The notes: a model not told the origin generated them from the sequence alone. A stretch of 64,000 bases of DNA from Flavobacterium sp. J49 (GCF_011742145.1 NZ_JAAQQU010000098.1:62001-126000), one strand, 5' to 3'; shown: positions 9,765 to 18,801, counted from the first letter of the stretch. Translations and numbers: made by a program.

Positions 9765-10202
9765 ATGTCTAAAGTAGAAGATTTTCTAACCCAAACTGAA
9801 GAACAAGAAATTGTTGAAGCCATCCGCGTGGCCGAAAAAAATACTTCGGGCGAAATCAGAGTACATATAGAAAAACACACTTCCATCGATGCGTTTGAGC
9901 GCGCGATGGAAGTTTTTCATTTATTAAAAATGGATGAAACCGAATTGAAAAACGGGGTTTTAATTTACTTAGCGGTCAAAGACAAAACCTTTGTGATTTG
10001 CGGTGACAAAGGCATTAACGATTTGGTTCCGAATGATTTTTGGGATTGTACGCGTGATGTAATGGTTAAAAACTTTAAAGAAGGTCATTACAAACAAGGT
10101 TTAATTGACGGTATTCTTCGCGCCGGTGAACAACTGCAAAAATACTTCCCTTACCAAGATGGTGACACTAATGAATTGTCAAACGAAATATCAAAAGGAT
10201 AA
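9765..10202 (+). CDS. TPM domain-containing protein (soluble)
   Basis: 145 residues without a signal peptide or membrane segment. The TPM fold (TLP18.3, Psb32, MOLO-1 family) is indicated by EIVEAIRVAEKNTSGEIRVH near the N-terminus and by GVLIYLAVKDKTFVICGDKG followed by an acidic/aromatic FWDCTRDVMVKNFKEGHY helix. It sits between LemA and the longer exported TPM protein, an arrangement common in Bacteroidota. The biochemical role is not established; some TPM proteins act as phosphatases, which cannot be inferred here. Confidence 0.88.
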   Translation: MSKVEDFLTQTEEQEIVEAIRVAEKNTSGEIRVHIEKHTSIDAFERAMEVFHLLKMDETELKNGVLIYLAVKDKTFVICGDKGINDLVPNDFWDCTRDVMVKNFKEGHYKQGLIDGILRAGEQLQKYFPYQDGDTNELSNEISKG

Positions 10203-10205
10203 AAC

Positions 10206-11030
10206 ATGAAAATTCCAAACCTGAAAATTCCAAATTCCAATATGGTTTTGAAATTAGTCATTCTTCTTTCCTTTTTTCTAAATAGTAATTCCGCTCTCTC
10301 TCAATATACCATCCCAAAAGTACCTGCTGAGCAAACCTCTGTTTACGATTATGCTGACGTACTAAATCCTGACGAAGAAGCACAGTTAAAAGAAAAACTC
10401 ATTCGCTATTCGGATTCTACGACTACGCAAATTGTGGTGATTACCATTGAAAGTTTGCAAGGCGAAGACATTGGAATTTTAACCCCTAAATGGGGACAAG
10501 CTTGGGGAATTGGAGGCAGCAAAGAAAACGACAACGGTGTGATTATTCTTTTGGCCAAAGCCGAAAGAAAGATTTGGATTTCGGCCGGATATGGTTTAGA
10601 AGACCGATTGACTGCCGGAATCGGAGGAGAAATTACCCGAAACATTATCATACCCGAATTCAAAGCCGGAAGCTATTACAAAGGCTTAGACAAAGGTGCC
10701 GATGCGCTTTTTGATGTTTTTAAAGGCAAATACAAAGGCGAAAGAAAGACCAATAAAAAAGGCGGTGGATTTCCCATTGCACCGATTATCATTATAATCA
10801 TAGTCATCATTATCATTATTGCCAAAAACAAAGGTAATGGCGGCAGCGGAAATCATGGCAATCGCGGTGGTGGATTTGACTTAGCGGATATTATTATCCT
10901 AAGCAGTTTAGGTCGCGGCGGTGGCGGATTTGGTGGCGGTTCATCAGGTGGTGGATTTGGCGGCGGCGGATTCGGTGGCGGATTTGGCGGTGGCGGATTC
11001 TCTGGCGGTGGTTCCGGCGGAAGTTGGTAA
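10206..11030 (+). CDS. TPM domain membrane protein with Gly-rich tail (YgcG type)
   Basis: 274 residues. A signal peptide ends near residue 33 (NSALSQ), the TPM domain spans about 38-170 (VYDYADVLNPDEEAQLKEKL, IVVITIESLQGEDIG, WISAGYGLEDRLTAG), then comes a strongly hydrophobic membrane helix (about 195-208, IIIIIIVIIIIIA) and a C-terminal tail composed almost only of Gly, Phe and Ser ending GGSGGSW. This layout matches YgcG-like proteins. Its gene begins 3 bp after the preceding TPM gene, so the two are surely co-expressed. The Gly-rich tail is low complexity and a common feature of the family. Confidence 0.92.
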   Translation: MKIPNLKIPNSNMVLKLVILLSFFLNSNSALSQYTIPKVPAEQTSVYDYADVLNPDEEAQLKEKLIRYSDSTTTQIVVITIESLQGEDIGILTPKWGQAWGIGGSKENDNGVIILLAKAERKIWISAGYGLEDRLTAGIGGEITRNIIIPEFKAGSYYKGLDKGADALFDVFKGKYKGERKTNKKGGGFPIAPIIIIIIVIIIIIAKNKGNGGSGNHGNRGGGFDLADIIILSSLGRGGGGFGGGSSGGGFGGGGFGGGFGGGGFSGGGSGGSW

Positions 11031-11077
11031 TTCAGCAAGCAGACAGCAGTAGCAGTCGGCAGATTTAAATATAAAAA

Positions 11078-11102
11078 AACCTCGTTTAATTTGAACGAGG
11101 TT
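11078..11102. terminator. bidirectional terminator between the TPM operon and the barrel gene
   Basis: AACCTCGTT and AACGAGGTT pair perfectly (9 bp, 7-base loop), flanked by an A-run before and a T-run after, so it works for both converging transcripts. Confidence 0.9.
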
Positions 11103-11110
11103 TTTTTTAT

Positions 11111-13891
11111 TTAATCCATAATGATAATTCCGCCATCACCTTTTTTCTTTCCGGCAAATTTTTCGAGTTTATAGGTTAATGAAAACATTACGTACCTTTT
11201 TAATACCGTGTTTTCGGCATCAACAATGGCCGTGGGCGTTATAGTGCGCGTGGTGTTTTGGTTTTGGTCTAATAAATCGTAAACTTTCACTTTGGCTAAA
11301 AATTGGTCTTTAAAGAAATTATAGCCTAAACTTACATTCCATAAATAGAAATCTTTTTTAAATCCATCAGCTATATTGGAATTGTAGGTATAACCAAAAT
11401 CACTTCCAAGGACAAACTTCTTAGGAAAATAGGAAGTGATTTCCAATTTTCCGTTGTGAATGAAATTTTGTGCATTGCTCAGTACATAATTTTCATAATC
11501 GGTAGTTCTGAAAGTATAGCGATAGGATGGCGCAATGGTCACCAATTCGTCAATACTCCAAGTAGCGTTGATTCTGGGGTTAATGGACAATGCTCTTGAT
11601 TCAAACTGTACGGCATTGGTTAAACCTTGGTCAAATCCGTAATTAAAATCTAAGCTCATGCCATAACGAAACGTTCTTTTCTCCTTTTTATTCGATTTGC
11701 TCCAATTGATTCCCAAATAAGAACTGTAACCCAAATTAACGTTTTCATAAGTGGTAGTCGATTTAAAATTATCGTCAAAAACCGTGGAAGAAACTATAGC
11801 ATTTGTACTCAGATTAAAACCTGAATAAATGTAATACCCCGAACGCGAGGCATAATCATAATCGTTAAAACTAAAATACATTTGGTGCTTTTGCGTTGGT
11901 TTTAAGTCTTCATTTCCAATCACCGTATTCAGCGGATTCGACAAATTCTCAAAAGCCAGAACCTGATAGGCTTCGGGTAAGTTCACACCGTAATCATAAA
12001 AAGAGTAAATAGATTTTGATTTAGTAATTCGGTGACTGATGTAGCCTTTTACCCTTGGCATCACATAATTTTTGTTGCGATTGGTTCTGATACCCAAATA
12101 ATCTGATTGGGCGTCAAAACGAATAAATTCGGGACCGAAGTTGATTCTACCGTTGGTTTTATTTTTGCCCAAAAGCAACCCTGTGGAAGGAAAATAAGTC
12201 GTTATTTTTGAAAGTGTTTGATTGGACTGTTCGTCATTGAAATCATTATAGGCGTTATCAACACTATTAAAATCAAAAGTTGCGGCTTTACTTTTTATAA
12301 CTCTGTGTGTCACTTCAGAAGTAAGACTGAGTCTGATAGAATCGAATAAAGGTTCACCATAGCGAATTTCTAATTTGACGAAATCATTTTTTTCTGTTTC
12401 AAATCGGTTTTGTTTCCTGATATCATCCGGAGTAGCATCGGCAAAAAGGGTTTGCGAATCGGTGTCGAGATAATTGTTTCTTCTTTTAACTTCGGTTTCC
12501 AAATTGATGCTTAAACCTCGGTTTTTCTTGAATTTTTTACTGTAATTAGCATCTCCGTTAAACGTACTGTTTTCGTTCTCACTGTAATCATCGGTATTGC
12601 TGCTGTTTAATTCGTTCAAATCTTCATCGGTTGTGATTTGTGATCTTGAGAATCGGTTGCTGGTTTTCCCTTTTTGGAATCTTGGGTTAAAATAAATCGT
12701 CGCCGTAGAATCAATTTGGTATTCAAAATCCATACTGGCGGTATGGTTGTCACTGCCCGATTTTGTAATGGCATTAGAATTGGTAAAACGCGTTCCGTCG
12801 GGCAATAAATTAATACGATTGGTTCTGTTTCGGTTTTCTGTTTCGGTATTGGCAAAATAATAGCTCGAACTTTGATCCATTTTTTTCAACCATTTGTCCT
12901 GATAATTTATGCCTATCATATTCGATCGGGTAATCCCGCCGTTTCTTCCGCCAAAGGACATATTGTTAATTCCGAATCCGCCGTCTTCATTGTAATAGAC
13001 CGACATATTTCTTCCACCGCCCATATTGTCAAAAATTTCATCCATAGAAAACCCAATCGAATTGATGTTGTTGGAAGAAGCCAAAACACTTATTTTTCGT
13101 TCGCCTTTAAAAGTGTTTAAGAGCAAACTCGATTCATACCGCTTGTCCGATCCCGAACCGGCAGTTACCTTTCCGAACAAACCTTTGTTTTTATCTTCTT
13201 GTATGGTAAGGTTGATGGTTTGCTCATTAGAACTCGAGCCTTCACCAGACAATTCTTCGGCTTTGGTTTTGGTATCCGTAACCTGAACTTTATCAATGAT
13301 TTCTGCCGGCAGATTTTGAGTGGCTACTTTGCCGTCTTTGCCGAAGAACGGTTTTCCGTTGACTAAGATATTATTGACTTCTTTGCCATTGACGGTGATT
13401 TTCCCTTCGGGCGTGATTTCAACTCCGGGCAATTGTTTCAGTAACGCTTCCACATTGGCATCGGCACCAACTTTAAACGAAGCCGCATTGAATTCTAAAG
13501 TATCTTTTTTAATTCTAATCGGAGGAATCTCAGACTTTATGACTACTTCGTTTAAAGCGTTAACAGCTTCTTTCAAACCAATAGTCCCAAAATCTTTATC
13601 GGTATCCAAAGACACTTTTTCCTCTTTAAAATCCTGATAACTGATATAAGAAACCTTGAGTAATACCGGTTTGTCTGATTTTTTTATTTTGAAGTTGAAA
13701 TTGCCTGTTTTATTGGTAATAGTGTAATCTACTATAGTAGAATCTTTGACAGCGGTCAGGTAAACCGTGGCCGATTCGATGGGCAATTTGGTCGTTTCGT
13801 CAATCACTTTCCCTTTTAAAGTGATGGTTGATTGTGCAAAAGTGACTGAAGAAATAAAAAGAACTAAGAATAAACAGAGAGATTTTGGCAT
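11111..13891 (-). CDS. outer-membrane beta-barrel protein, TonB-receptor-like (OMP_b-brl_3 type)
   Basis: 926 residues. A signal peptide (MPKSLCLFLVLFISSVTFAQ) is followed by a carboxypeptidase-regulatory-like beta-sandwich (about 22-110, ITLKGKVIDETTKLPIESA), a plug-like domain (about 120-215, with VEALLKQLPGVEITPEGKI and ILVNGKPFFGKDG), and a long barrel of alternating strands to the C-terminus. The frame ends in YKLEKFAGKKKGDGGIIIMD, so the terminal barrel aromatic is followed by a short charged tail. Proteins of this kind are placed with TonB-dependent transporters, but the ligand is unknown and many lack a clear TonB box. It stands alone in its transcription unit. Confidence 0.87.
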   Translation of the reverse strand: MPKSLCLFLVLFISSVTFAQSTITLKGKVIDETTKLPIESATVYLTAVKDSTIVDYTITNKTGNFNFKIKKSDKPVLLKVSYISYQDFKEEKVSLDTDKDFGTIGLKEAVNALNEVVIKSEIPPIRIKKDTLEFNAASFKVGADANVEALLKQLPGVEITPEGKITVNGKEVNNILVNGKPFFGKDGKVATQNLPAEIIDKVQVTDTKTKAEELSGEGSSSNEQTINLTIQEDKNKGLFGKVTAGSGSDKRYESSLLLNTFKGERKISVLASSNNINSIGFSMDEIFDNMGGGRNMSVYYNEDGGFGINNMSFGGRNGGITRSNMIGINYQDKWLKKMDQSSSYYFANTETENRNRTNRINLLPDGTRFTNSNAITKSGSDNHTASMDFEYQIDSTATIYFNPRFQKGKTSNRFSRSQITTDEDLNELNSSNTDDYSENENSTFNGDANYSKKFKKNRGLSINLETEVKRRNNYLDTDSQTLFADATPDDIRKQNRFETEKNDFVKLEIRYGEPLFDSIRLSLTSEVTHRVIKSKAATFDFNSVDNAYNDFNDEQSNQTLSKITTYFPSTGLLLGKNKTNGRINFGPEFIRFDAQSDYLGIRTNRNKNYVMPRVKGYISHRITKSKSIYSFYDYGVNLPEAYQVLAFENLSNPLNTVIGNEDLKPTQKHQMYFSFNDYDYASRSGYYIYSGFNLSTNAIVSSTVFDDNFKSTTTYENVNLGYSSYLGINWSKSNKKEKRTFRYGMSLDFNYGFDQGLTNAVQFESRALSINPRINATWSIDELVTIAPSYRYTFRTTDYENYVLSNAQNFIHNGKLEITSYFPKKFVLGSDFGYTYNSNIADGFKKDFYLWNVSLGYNFFKDQFLAKVKVYDLLDQNQNTTRTITPTAIVDAENTVLKRYVMFSLTYKLEKFAGKKKGDGGIIIMD

Positions 13892-14100
13892 AAAAAATTT
13901 AGCAGTTATTAGGTTAGAAACAATAATAACGGCTAAATTCTTATTTTAGTATGTAATGTAAAAATTTCTTACGAAAAATTTAACAGTTATTGCTTTTTTT
14001 ATCTGTCGACAGGTATCTTTTAATGCTTTTAACAATTGATTAATAGCACTTTAACTATAGCTCTCAAACATAAATTGTAACTTTAACAAAAGTTTGAGTC

Positions 14101-14319
14101 ATGAAAAATTTCGCAATAAAATTGGTTTGGTTTACCACAATTTATGTTTTTGTTTTTGCCGGTTTATGTCAAACGAATGTAACTTTTCAGGCCATAATGA
14201 GTTTGTACATATTGGGTCTTTTCTTAATTCTGTTTATGGTTTATATTGTACTGACAGATTCATACAAAACATCTAAAAGGTTTAAAGATTGGTATGGGGA
14301 TCATACAGTAGAACACTAA
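14101..14319 (+). CDS. small two-helix membrane protein
   Basis: 72 residues beginning MKNFAIKLVWFTTIYVFVFA. Two hydrophobic segments (about 7-22 and 32-52) suggest a small inner-membrane protein with a charged C-terminal tail (YKTSKRFKDWYGDHTVEH). I do not recognise a family. It is supported as a gene by an intact frame in the gap between divergently and convergently placed genes, a CTCAAAC/GTTTGAG inverted repeat just upstream (14063-14098), and a good terminator downstream. Confidence 0.6.
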   Translation: MKNFAIKLVWFTTIYVFVFAGLCQTNVTFQAIMSLYILGLFLILFMVYIVLTDSYKTSKRFKDWYGDHTVEH

Positions 14320-14361
14320 ATAATTTAAAAGACAATCTTTTTAGTTTAAACTTAAAACTAA

Positions 14362-14383
14362 AAATCCCGATTGCTCGGGATTT
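14362..14383. terminator. terminator between the small membrane protein gene and der
   Basis: AAATCCCGA and TCGGGATTT form a perfect 9-bp stem with a TTGC loop. An A-run on the left and T-rich right side let it serve both convergent genes. A second inverted repeat (TTTTTAGTTT 14338-14347 with AAACTAAAAA 14355-14364) overlaps its left arm. Confidence 0.75.
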
Positions 14384-14388
14384 CTATG

Positions 14389-15705
14389 TTATTTTTCTCT
14401 TATGTAAATATCAATCGGCACTCCTGAGAAATCCCAGTTTTCGCGGATTTTGTTTTCTAAGAAACGCTTATACGGTTCTTTTACGTATTGCGGCAAATTG
14501 GCAAAAAACACAAACTGTGGTGTTGGTGTTGGCAATTGCATACAATATTTAATCTTTACATATTTTCCTTTCAACGCCGGTGGCGGATAGGCTTCAATCA
14601 ATTTCAACATAAAATCGTTGAACTTTGAAGTTGGGATTCTTTGTTTTCTGTTTTCGTAAACTTTTACGGTTTCTTCCAAGGCTTTTAACAAACGTTGCTT
14701 GGTTAAAGCCGAAGTAAAAATAATCGGCACATCAGTAAACGGTTGCAATTCTTCACGGATTTTGGCTTCGTAATCACGGGTAGACATGGTGTCTTTTTCT
14801 ACCAAATCCCATTTGTTCACTAAGATGATTACCCCTTTTCTATTCTTTTCGGCCAGCCAAAAAATACTTTGGTCTTGGCCTTCAAAACCTCGAGTAGCAT
14901 CGATTAAAAGAATACAAACATCCGAATGCTCAATCGCACGAACGGAACGCATTACAGAATAAAATTCTAAATCTTCTTTTACTTTAGCTTTTCTGCGGAT
15001 TCCCGCGGTATCGACTAAGTTGAATTCGAAACCAAAACGGTTATATCGTGTATCGATTGAATCTCTTGTTGTTCCGGCTATATCAGTTACTACGAATCTG
15101 TCTTCCCCGATTAAGGCATTGATGAAAGAAGATTTTCCGGCATTGGGACGACCTACTACACAAAATCTTGGCAGTTGTTCTTCCTCTTCCGTAACTTCGG
15201 GTAATTCGGGTAATACTTCGACTAATTTGTCTAATAATTCTCCGGTTCCGCTTCCGCTGATACTGGCAATGGTAAAATATTCGCCTAATCCTAAATTATA
15301 AAACTCGATAGCGTCTTTTTCACGCATCGCGTTGTCTACTTTGTTTACGGCTAATAAGATTGGTTTGGTTACTTTTCGGAGCAATTTGGCAACCTCGGCA
15401 TCCATTGGAGTAATGCCTTCTTCTACATCGACTACAAAAATAATCGCATCGGCTTCATCAATAGCCAATTCGACCTGACGGCGAATTTCACCTTCAAAAA
15501 TATCATCCGAACCTTTGATATAACCACCGGTATCAATTACCGAAAACTCTTTTCCATTCCATTCGCTTTTGCCGTAATTTCTGTCGCGAGTCACACCGCT
15601 AACCGAGTCAACGATCGCTTCTCTTCTTTTGATTAAACGGTTAAAAAAAGTCGATTTCCCTACATTTGGTCTTCCAACTATGGCTACAATATTGTTCATA
15701 ATCAT
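14389..15705 (-). CDS. der: ribosome biogenesis GTPase Der (EngA)
   Basis: 438 residues with the tandem G domains that define Der. The first has P-loop GRPNVGKS at 11-18, DTGG at 58-61 and NKVD at 121-124. The second has GRPNAGKS at 185-192, DTAG at 232-235 and NKWD at 297-300. A C-terminal KH-like domain follows (to residue 438). Der acts in 50S subunit assembly. Two possible starts lie six bases apart (ATG ATT ATG AAC); the promoter just upstream leaves a very short leader for either. All GTPase motifs are intact. Confidence 0.98.
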   Translation of the reverse strand: MIMNNIVAIVGRPNVGKSTFFNRLIKRREAIVDSVSGVTRDRNYGKSEWNGKEFSVIDTGGYIKGSDDIFEGEIRRQVELAIDEADAIIFVVDVEEGITPMDAEVAKLLRKVTKPILLAVNKVDNAMREKDAIEFYNLGLGEYFTIASISGSGTGELLDKLVEVLPELPEVTEEEEQLPRFCVVGRPNAGKSSFINALIGEDRFVVTDIAGTTRDSIDTRYNRFGFEFNLVDTAGIRRKAKVKEDLEFYSVMRSVRAIEHSDVCILLIDATRGFEGQDQSIFWLAEKNRKGVIILVNKWDLVEKDTMSTRDYEAKIREELQPFTDVPIIFTSALTKQRLLKALEETVKVYENRKQRIPTSKFNDFMLKLIEAYPPPALKGKYVKIKYCMQLPTPTPQFVFFANLPQYVKEPYKRFLENKIRENWDFSGVPIDIYIREK

Positions 15706-15718
15706 TTTAAATATGGTG

Positions 15719-15748
15719 CAAAGGTAGTATTAAAGAGCACAAATTCAA
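15719..15748 (-). promoter_or_regulatory. der promoter
   Basis: On the minus strand TTG (15746-15748) is separated by 19 bp from TACCTTTG (15719-15726), an exact match to the Bacteroidota -33/-7 pattern. Predicted initiation falls about 7-13 bases before the der ATGs. Confidence 0.8.
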
Positions 15749-15794
15749 TTATTTTATTATTTTTAGTATTCTATTAACCACCAATAAATCGTTT

Positions 15795-16304
15795 ATGGAC
15801 ACGCAACATGAAGTTAGACTTCGCCCTCGGTTTTATAAAGACATCGAACAAAACATAGCAATAGTCCGAGAGAAGTTTGTCACTTACAGACAAAAAAACA
15901 ACTCACCCGATTTTCTGATGAAAGTGAGAAACAATCACATACAGTTTACTTTTTCGGCAGCAAAAAGACATTATTGGTCACCGCATTTAAGCATTGAATT
16001 GGAAGAAAAAGAAGGCGACGAAAAAAATGCGACACACATCAGAGGTCTATTTGGCCCGGATCAAACGCTTTGGACGATGTTTATGTTTTTGCATTTTGTG
16101 GTTGCCGGCGTTTTTACCCTATTCGGCATGTTTGCTTATTCCAATTACACGCTCAATGAACCCATGCTAATGGATTTCATCGTGATGTTTATTATGGTTA
16201 TCGTATGGTTTTTGCTCTATGCAATTGCCCGACAGATTCGAGAAAAAGGCCATCCTCAAATGGATGAACTCGAAGCTATTTTTTTAGACGTTATCAAAGA
16301 GTAA
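15795..16304 (+). CDS. conserved membrane protein of unknown function
   Basis: 169 residues. The first half is soluble and basic (RLRPRFYKDIEQNIAIVREKF, then a strand region around residues 48-90), and two hydrophobic helices lie at about 98-117 and 124-146, followed by a charged tail (ARQIREKGHPQMDELEAIF). It is divergent from der and its stop codon abuts the era stop codon with no space between, so no terminator fits between the convergent genes. I recognise no enzymatic motif. Its place between two ribosome-assembly GTPases is not evidence of a shared role. Confidence 0.75.
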   Translation: MDTQHEVRLRPRFYKDIEQNIAIVREKFVTYRQKNNSPDFLMKVRNNHIQFTFSAAKRHYWSPHLSIELEEKEGDEKNATHIRGLFGPDQTLWTMFMFLHFVVAGVFTLFGMFAYSNYTLNEPMLMDFIVMFIMVIVWFLLYAIARQIREKGHPQMDELEAIFLDVIKE

Positions 16305-17189
16305 TTATTTTTGGTTGTAACCAAAGCGACGCAATTGGTAAGCATTGCTTCTCCAGTCTTTGTTGACTTTTACATACAACTCGATATGGATTTGCTTGCC
16401 GAAAAACTTCTCTAAATCTTCACGCGATTGCATTCCGACTTTTTTTAAAGCAGCGCCTTTGTGACCAATGATGATGCCTTTTTGGGTATCGCGCTCGACC
16501 ATGATTACCGAGCGAATTCGGATGATTTTTTCGTCTTCTAAAAATTCTTCGGTTTCAATTTCTACGGCATATGGGATTTCTTTGTCGTAATTCAATAATA
16601 TTTTCTCACGAATGGTTTCGTTAACAAAGAAACGTTCCGGTTTATCGGTCAACGCATCTTTCGGATAATAAGGTGGCGAAACCGGAAGCAAGTCCAAAAT
16701 TCGGGCAAAAACTTCTTTCACATTAAAATTCTCTAACGCTGAAATGGGGAATATTTCCGCATTGGGCACTTTGGTTTTCCACAACTCTATTTGTTCTTCT
16801 AACTGTTCCTGGTTGGATTTGTCTATTTTATTCAACAACAGCAACACCGGTATTTTAGAATGGATAATTTTATTAAAAAAGTCTTCGTCTTTGAGTTCTT
16901 TCTCGCCTATTTCTACCATATAAATCAAGACATCCGCATCTTCAAAAGCCGATTTCACAAAGTCCATCATGGATTTTTGCATTTCATAAGCCGGTTTGAT
17001 AATACCGGGCGTATCGGAAAGTACCACCTGAAAATCGTCTCCATTCACAATCCCTAAAATTCGGTGACGAGTAGTCTGTGCTTTAGAGGTTATAATGGAT
17101 AATCTTTCCCCAACGAAAGCATTCATTAAGGTTGATTTTCCAACATTTGGGTTACCGATAATATTTACGAATCCTGCTTTATGCGACAT
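16305..17189 (-). CDS. era: GTPase Era
   Basis: 294 residues. G1 GNPNVGKS is at 12-19, DTPG at 59-62 and NKID at 120-123, and a C-terminal KH domain carries the RNA-binding GHKG loop at 241-244. Era binds the 3' end of 16S rRNA and acts in 30S maturation. The start is the first ATG and matches the family N-terminus (MSHKAGFVNI). The gene converges with the unknown membrane protein gene and lies upstream of, and divergent from, the initiator tRNA. Confidence 0.98.
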   Translation of the reverse strand: MSHKAGFVNIIGNPNVGKSTLMNAFVGERLSIITSKAQTTRHRILGIVNGDDFQVVLSDTPGIIKPAYEMQKSMMDFVKSAFEDADVLIYMVEIGEKELKDEDFFNKIIHSKIPVLLLLNKIDKSNQEQLEEQIELWKTKVPNAEIFPISALENFNVKEVFARILDLLPVSPPYYPKDALTDKPERFFVNETIREKILLNYDKEIPYAVEIETEEFLEDEKIIRIRSVIMVERDTQKGIIIGHKGAALKKVGMQSREDLEKFFGKQIHIELYVKVNKDWRSNAYQLRRFGYNQK

Positions 17190-17209
17190 CTAATATGATT
17201 TAATTTTTG

Positions 17210-17217
17210 CAAAGGTA
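17210..17217 (-). promoter_or_regulatory. era -7 element
   Basis: TACCTTTG on the minus strand matches TAnnTTTG, 21 bp before the era ATG. No TTG sits at the expected 19-bp distance. Confidence 0.5.
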
Positions 17218-17263
17218 GTCATATCAGTTCAATAGAGAAAATAAAGATTTTTTACCTTTTTTG

Positions 17264-17293
17264 TTGCATTTGTTGATATTCGTTGTATATTTG
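17264..17293 (+). promoter_or_regulatory. initiator tRNA promoter
   Basis: TTG (17264-17266), a 19-bp spacer and TATATTTG (17286-17293) match the Bacteroidota consensus exactly. The expected start point, about 7 bases downstream, lies just before the tRNA 5' end at 17306. Confidence 0.85.
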
Positions 17294-17305
17294 CACTCGA
17301 AACAT

Positions 17306-17378
17306 CGCGGGATAGAGCAGTAGGCAGCTCGTCGGGCTCATAACCCGAAGGTCACAGGTTCGAGTCCTGTTCCCGCTA
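17306..17378 (+). tRNA. initiator tRNA-Met (anticodon CAT)
   Basis: A 73-nt cloverleaf: acceptor 17306-17312 with 17371-17377, D stem GAGC/GCTC (17315-17318, 17327-17330), anticodon stem TCGGG/CCCGA with CAT at 17339-17341, T stem ACAGG/CCTGT, discriminator A at 17378. Three features mark it as the initiator: three consecutive G-C pairs at the base of the anticodon stem, an A11-U24 pair in the D stem, and no Watson-Crick pair at 1-72 (C1 opposite U72). CCA is not encoded; the bases after the discriminator are CAA. Confidence 0.95.
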
Positions 17379-17434
17379 CAAAGACGAAGCCATTCTGAAA
17401 AGAGTGGCTTTATTTTTTTAGCAAAAAGCACTAT

Positions 17435-17887
17435 ATGAACATGAAAAAAATTGTCGAGTACAGAGCCTTACTCGGCGTTACCAAGACAGCTACTTTGAAA
17501 GAGCTGAAAACCATTTACCGAAACAGCATGAAGGATTGTCATCCGGATGCTATTGCAGATGAGACAGAACGTCATTTGGCTGAGGAGAAAAGCAAAGAAA
17601 TTATTGCCGCTTACCACTTTTTGGTAAGTATTGCGCCGGAGACTTTGGAAAAAGACAAAGCCGAATATACCCGAATTACCACAAGTACCAATATTGCCGA
17701 TTTTTATTATGAGAACAGTGTTTTATACATCACTTTCTTGGATGGAAATTCTTTTGAATACTTTGGGGTTTTGAGACCTGTTTACATCAAAATGGTTAAC
17801 GCAGAATCGCCAAGTCGTTTTGCCAGAAGACACATTTACAATGACTACATTTACAGAAGCACTTCCAAATTAGTTGCTGCAGAATAA
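17435..17887 (+). CDS. J-domain plus KTSC domain protein
   Basis: 150 residues. The N-terminal half (about 5-70) is a DnaJ-type J domain: YRALLGVTKTATLKELKTIY, then the HPD triad in DCHPDAIAD and a third helix ending IIAAYHFLVS. The C-terminal part (about 88-146) is a KTSC domain, with YYENSVLYITFLDGNSFEYF and a terminal IYNDYIYRS. The J domain should stimulate an Hsp70 ATPase; KTSC domains are small and often RNA- or nuclease-associated, with no firm role. ATGs exist at 17435 and 17441. A strong terminator follows the stop codon, so the gene ends its unit; it may be read through from the tRNA 56 bp upstream. Confidence 0.87.
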   Translation: MNMKKIVEYRALLGVTKTATLKELKTIYRNSMKDCHPDAIADETERHLAEEKSKEIIAAYHFLVSIAPETLEKDKAEYTRITTSTNIADFYYENSVLYITFLDGNSFEYFGVLRPVYIKMVNAESPSRFARRHIYNDYIYRSTSKLVAAE

Positions 17888-17889
17888 AA

Positions 17890-17919
17890 AAAGGTCTCAA
17901 TTTAACTATTGAGACCTTT
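17890..17919. terminator. terminator between the J/KTSC gene and the LRR gene
   Basis: AAAGGTCTCAA and TTGAGACCTTT form a perfect 11-bp stem with an 8-base loop, A-run on the left and T-run on the right. It can serve the plus-strand gene and the convergent LRR gene. Confidence 0.9.
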
Positions 17920-17946
17920 TTTACTAAACAACCAATACAAAACATA

Positions 17947-18801
17947 TTATTCGTCAGCTGCAAAAGCTGAGTTTTTATCTATACTAACTTTTAAGGTAGT
18001 TGCAACACCTTGCTCATTGACCATGGTCATATTCAAAGCATCCAATTTGGCCAGGTTTCTGGAAACAAAACCATTGAACATATTATAAGAAATATTCATT
18101 TCTTTTAAGTTGTGCAATTTTTCTAAGTCGAAAGGCACTTGTCCGTCCATTTTATTTTCAAACAAACTTAAAGTCTCTAAAGAAGACAAGTTTGACACTT
18201 CTTTTTCTAATTTACCGGTTAATTTATTACTGTTTAGCAATAATACTTTAAGCGATTTTAACTGATAATATGACGTTGGAATTGTCCCTTCTATTTCATT
18301 GTTGAATAAAGAAAGCGTTTCAAGACTTGTCAAAGTTCCTATACTAACAGGCAAAACACCGGTTAATCTGTTCATGTGCATTTCGATAGATTTCAATTTA
18401 GACGCACCGCCTAAAGCTTCCGGCAAATTACCCGAAATTTTATTGAAAGCCACATTCAACTTGGTAAGGTTTTTTAAGTTGCCGATAGAAGTCGGTAAAA
18501 CGCCTGAAATATCATTTCTGAACAAGTTCAAAACTTCTAAAGAAGCCAAGTCACCTAATTCTGTTGGTAATTCACCAACAAGGTTATTGTTCATCAATTT
18601 AATTCCGATTACTTTATCATTTTTGATTTCAACACCGTACCACGTTGCGGTTGGTGATTTCAAATCCCATTTATTAGTCCATTGCGAACCATGGGTTGCT
18701 TTGTATAATTTAATTAAAGCGTTTTTCTCTGTTGAAGATATTTCTGCAAATACTGAGGTCGAAACCAAAAGAACTGCTACGTAAGTAAAAATAGATTTCA
18801 T
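17947..18801 (-). CDS. exported leucine-rich repeat protein
   Basis: I place the start at the ATG at 18801, which gives a clean signal peptide (MKSIFTYVAVLLVSTSVFA); the frame is open for 20 more codons upstream, but a TATTTTTG -7-like element at 18859-18866 overlaps that extension. About 284 residues. After an N-terminal cap (LIKLYKATHGSQWTNKWDL), about eight LRRs of the plant-like LxxLxxLxLxxNxLxGxLPxxL class follow, for example LASLEVLNLFRNDISGVLP. Such proteins are usually secreted and mediate protein binding. No C-terminal sorting domain of the type IX system is obvious. The partner is unknown. Confidence 0.85.
   Translation of the reverse strand: MKSIFTYVAVLLVSTSVFAEISSTEKNALIKLYKATHGSQWTNKWDLKSPTATWYGVEIKNDKVIGIKLMNNNLVGELPTELGDLASLEVLNLFRNDISGVLPTSIGNLKNLTKLNVAFNKISGNLPEALGGASKLKSIEMHMNRLTGVLPVSIGTLTSLETLSLFNNEIEGTIPTSYYQLKSLKVLLLNSNKLTGKLEKEVSNLSSLETLSLFENKMDGQVPFDLEKLHNLKEMNISYNMFNGFVSRNLAKLDALNMTMVNEQGVATTLKVSIDKNSAFAADE

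Noticed and set aside
10925..11020. GGC/GGT-rich DNA as a separate tandem repeat
   Set aside because: It simply encodes the Gly/Phe tail typical of YgcG-like TPM proteins.
10853..11038. Proline-rich open frame on the minus strand
   Set aside because: It is the reverse complement of the glycine-rich tail of the TPM protein (GGC/GGT codons read as Pro).
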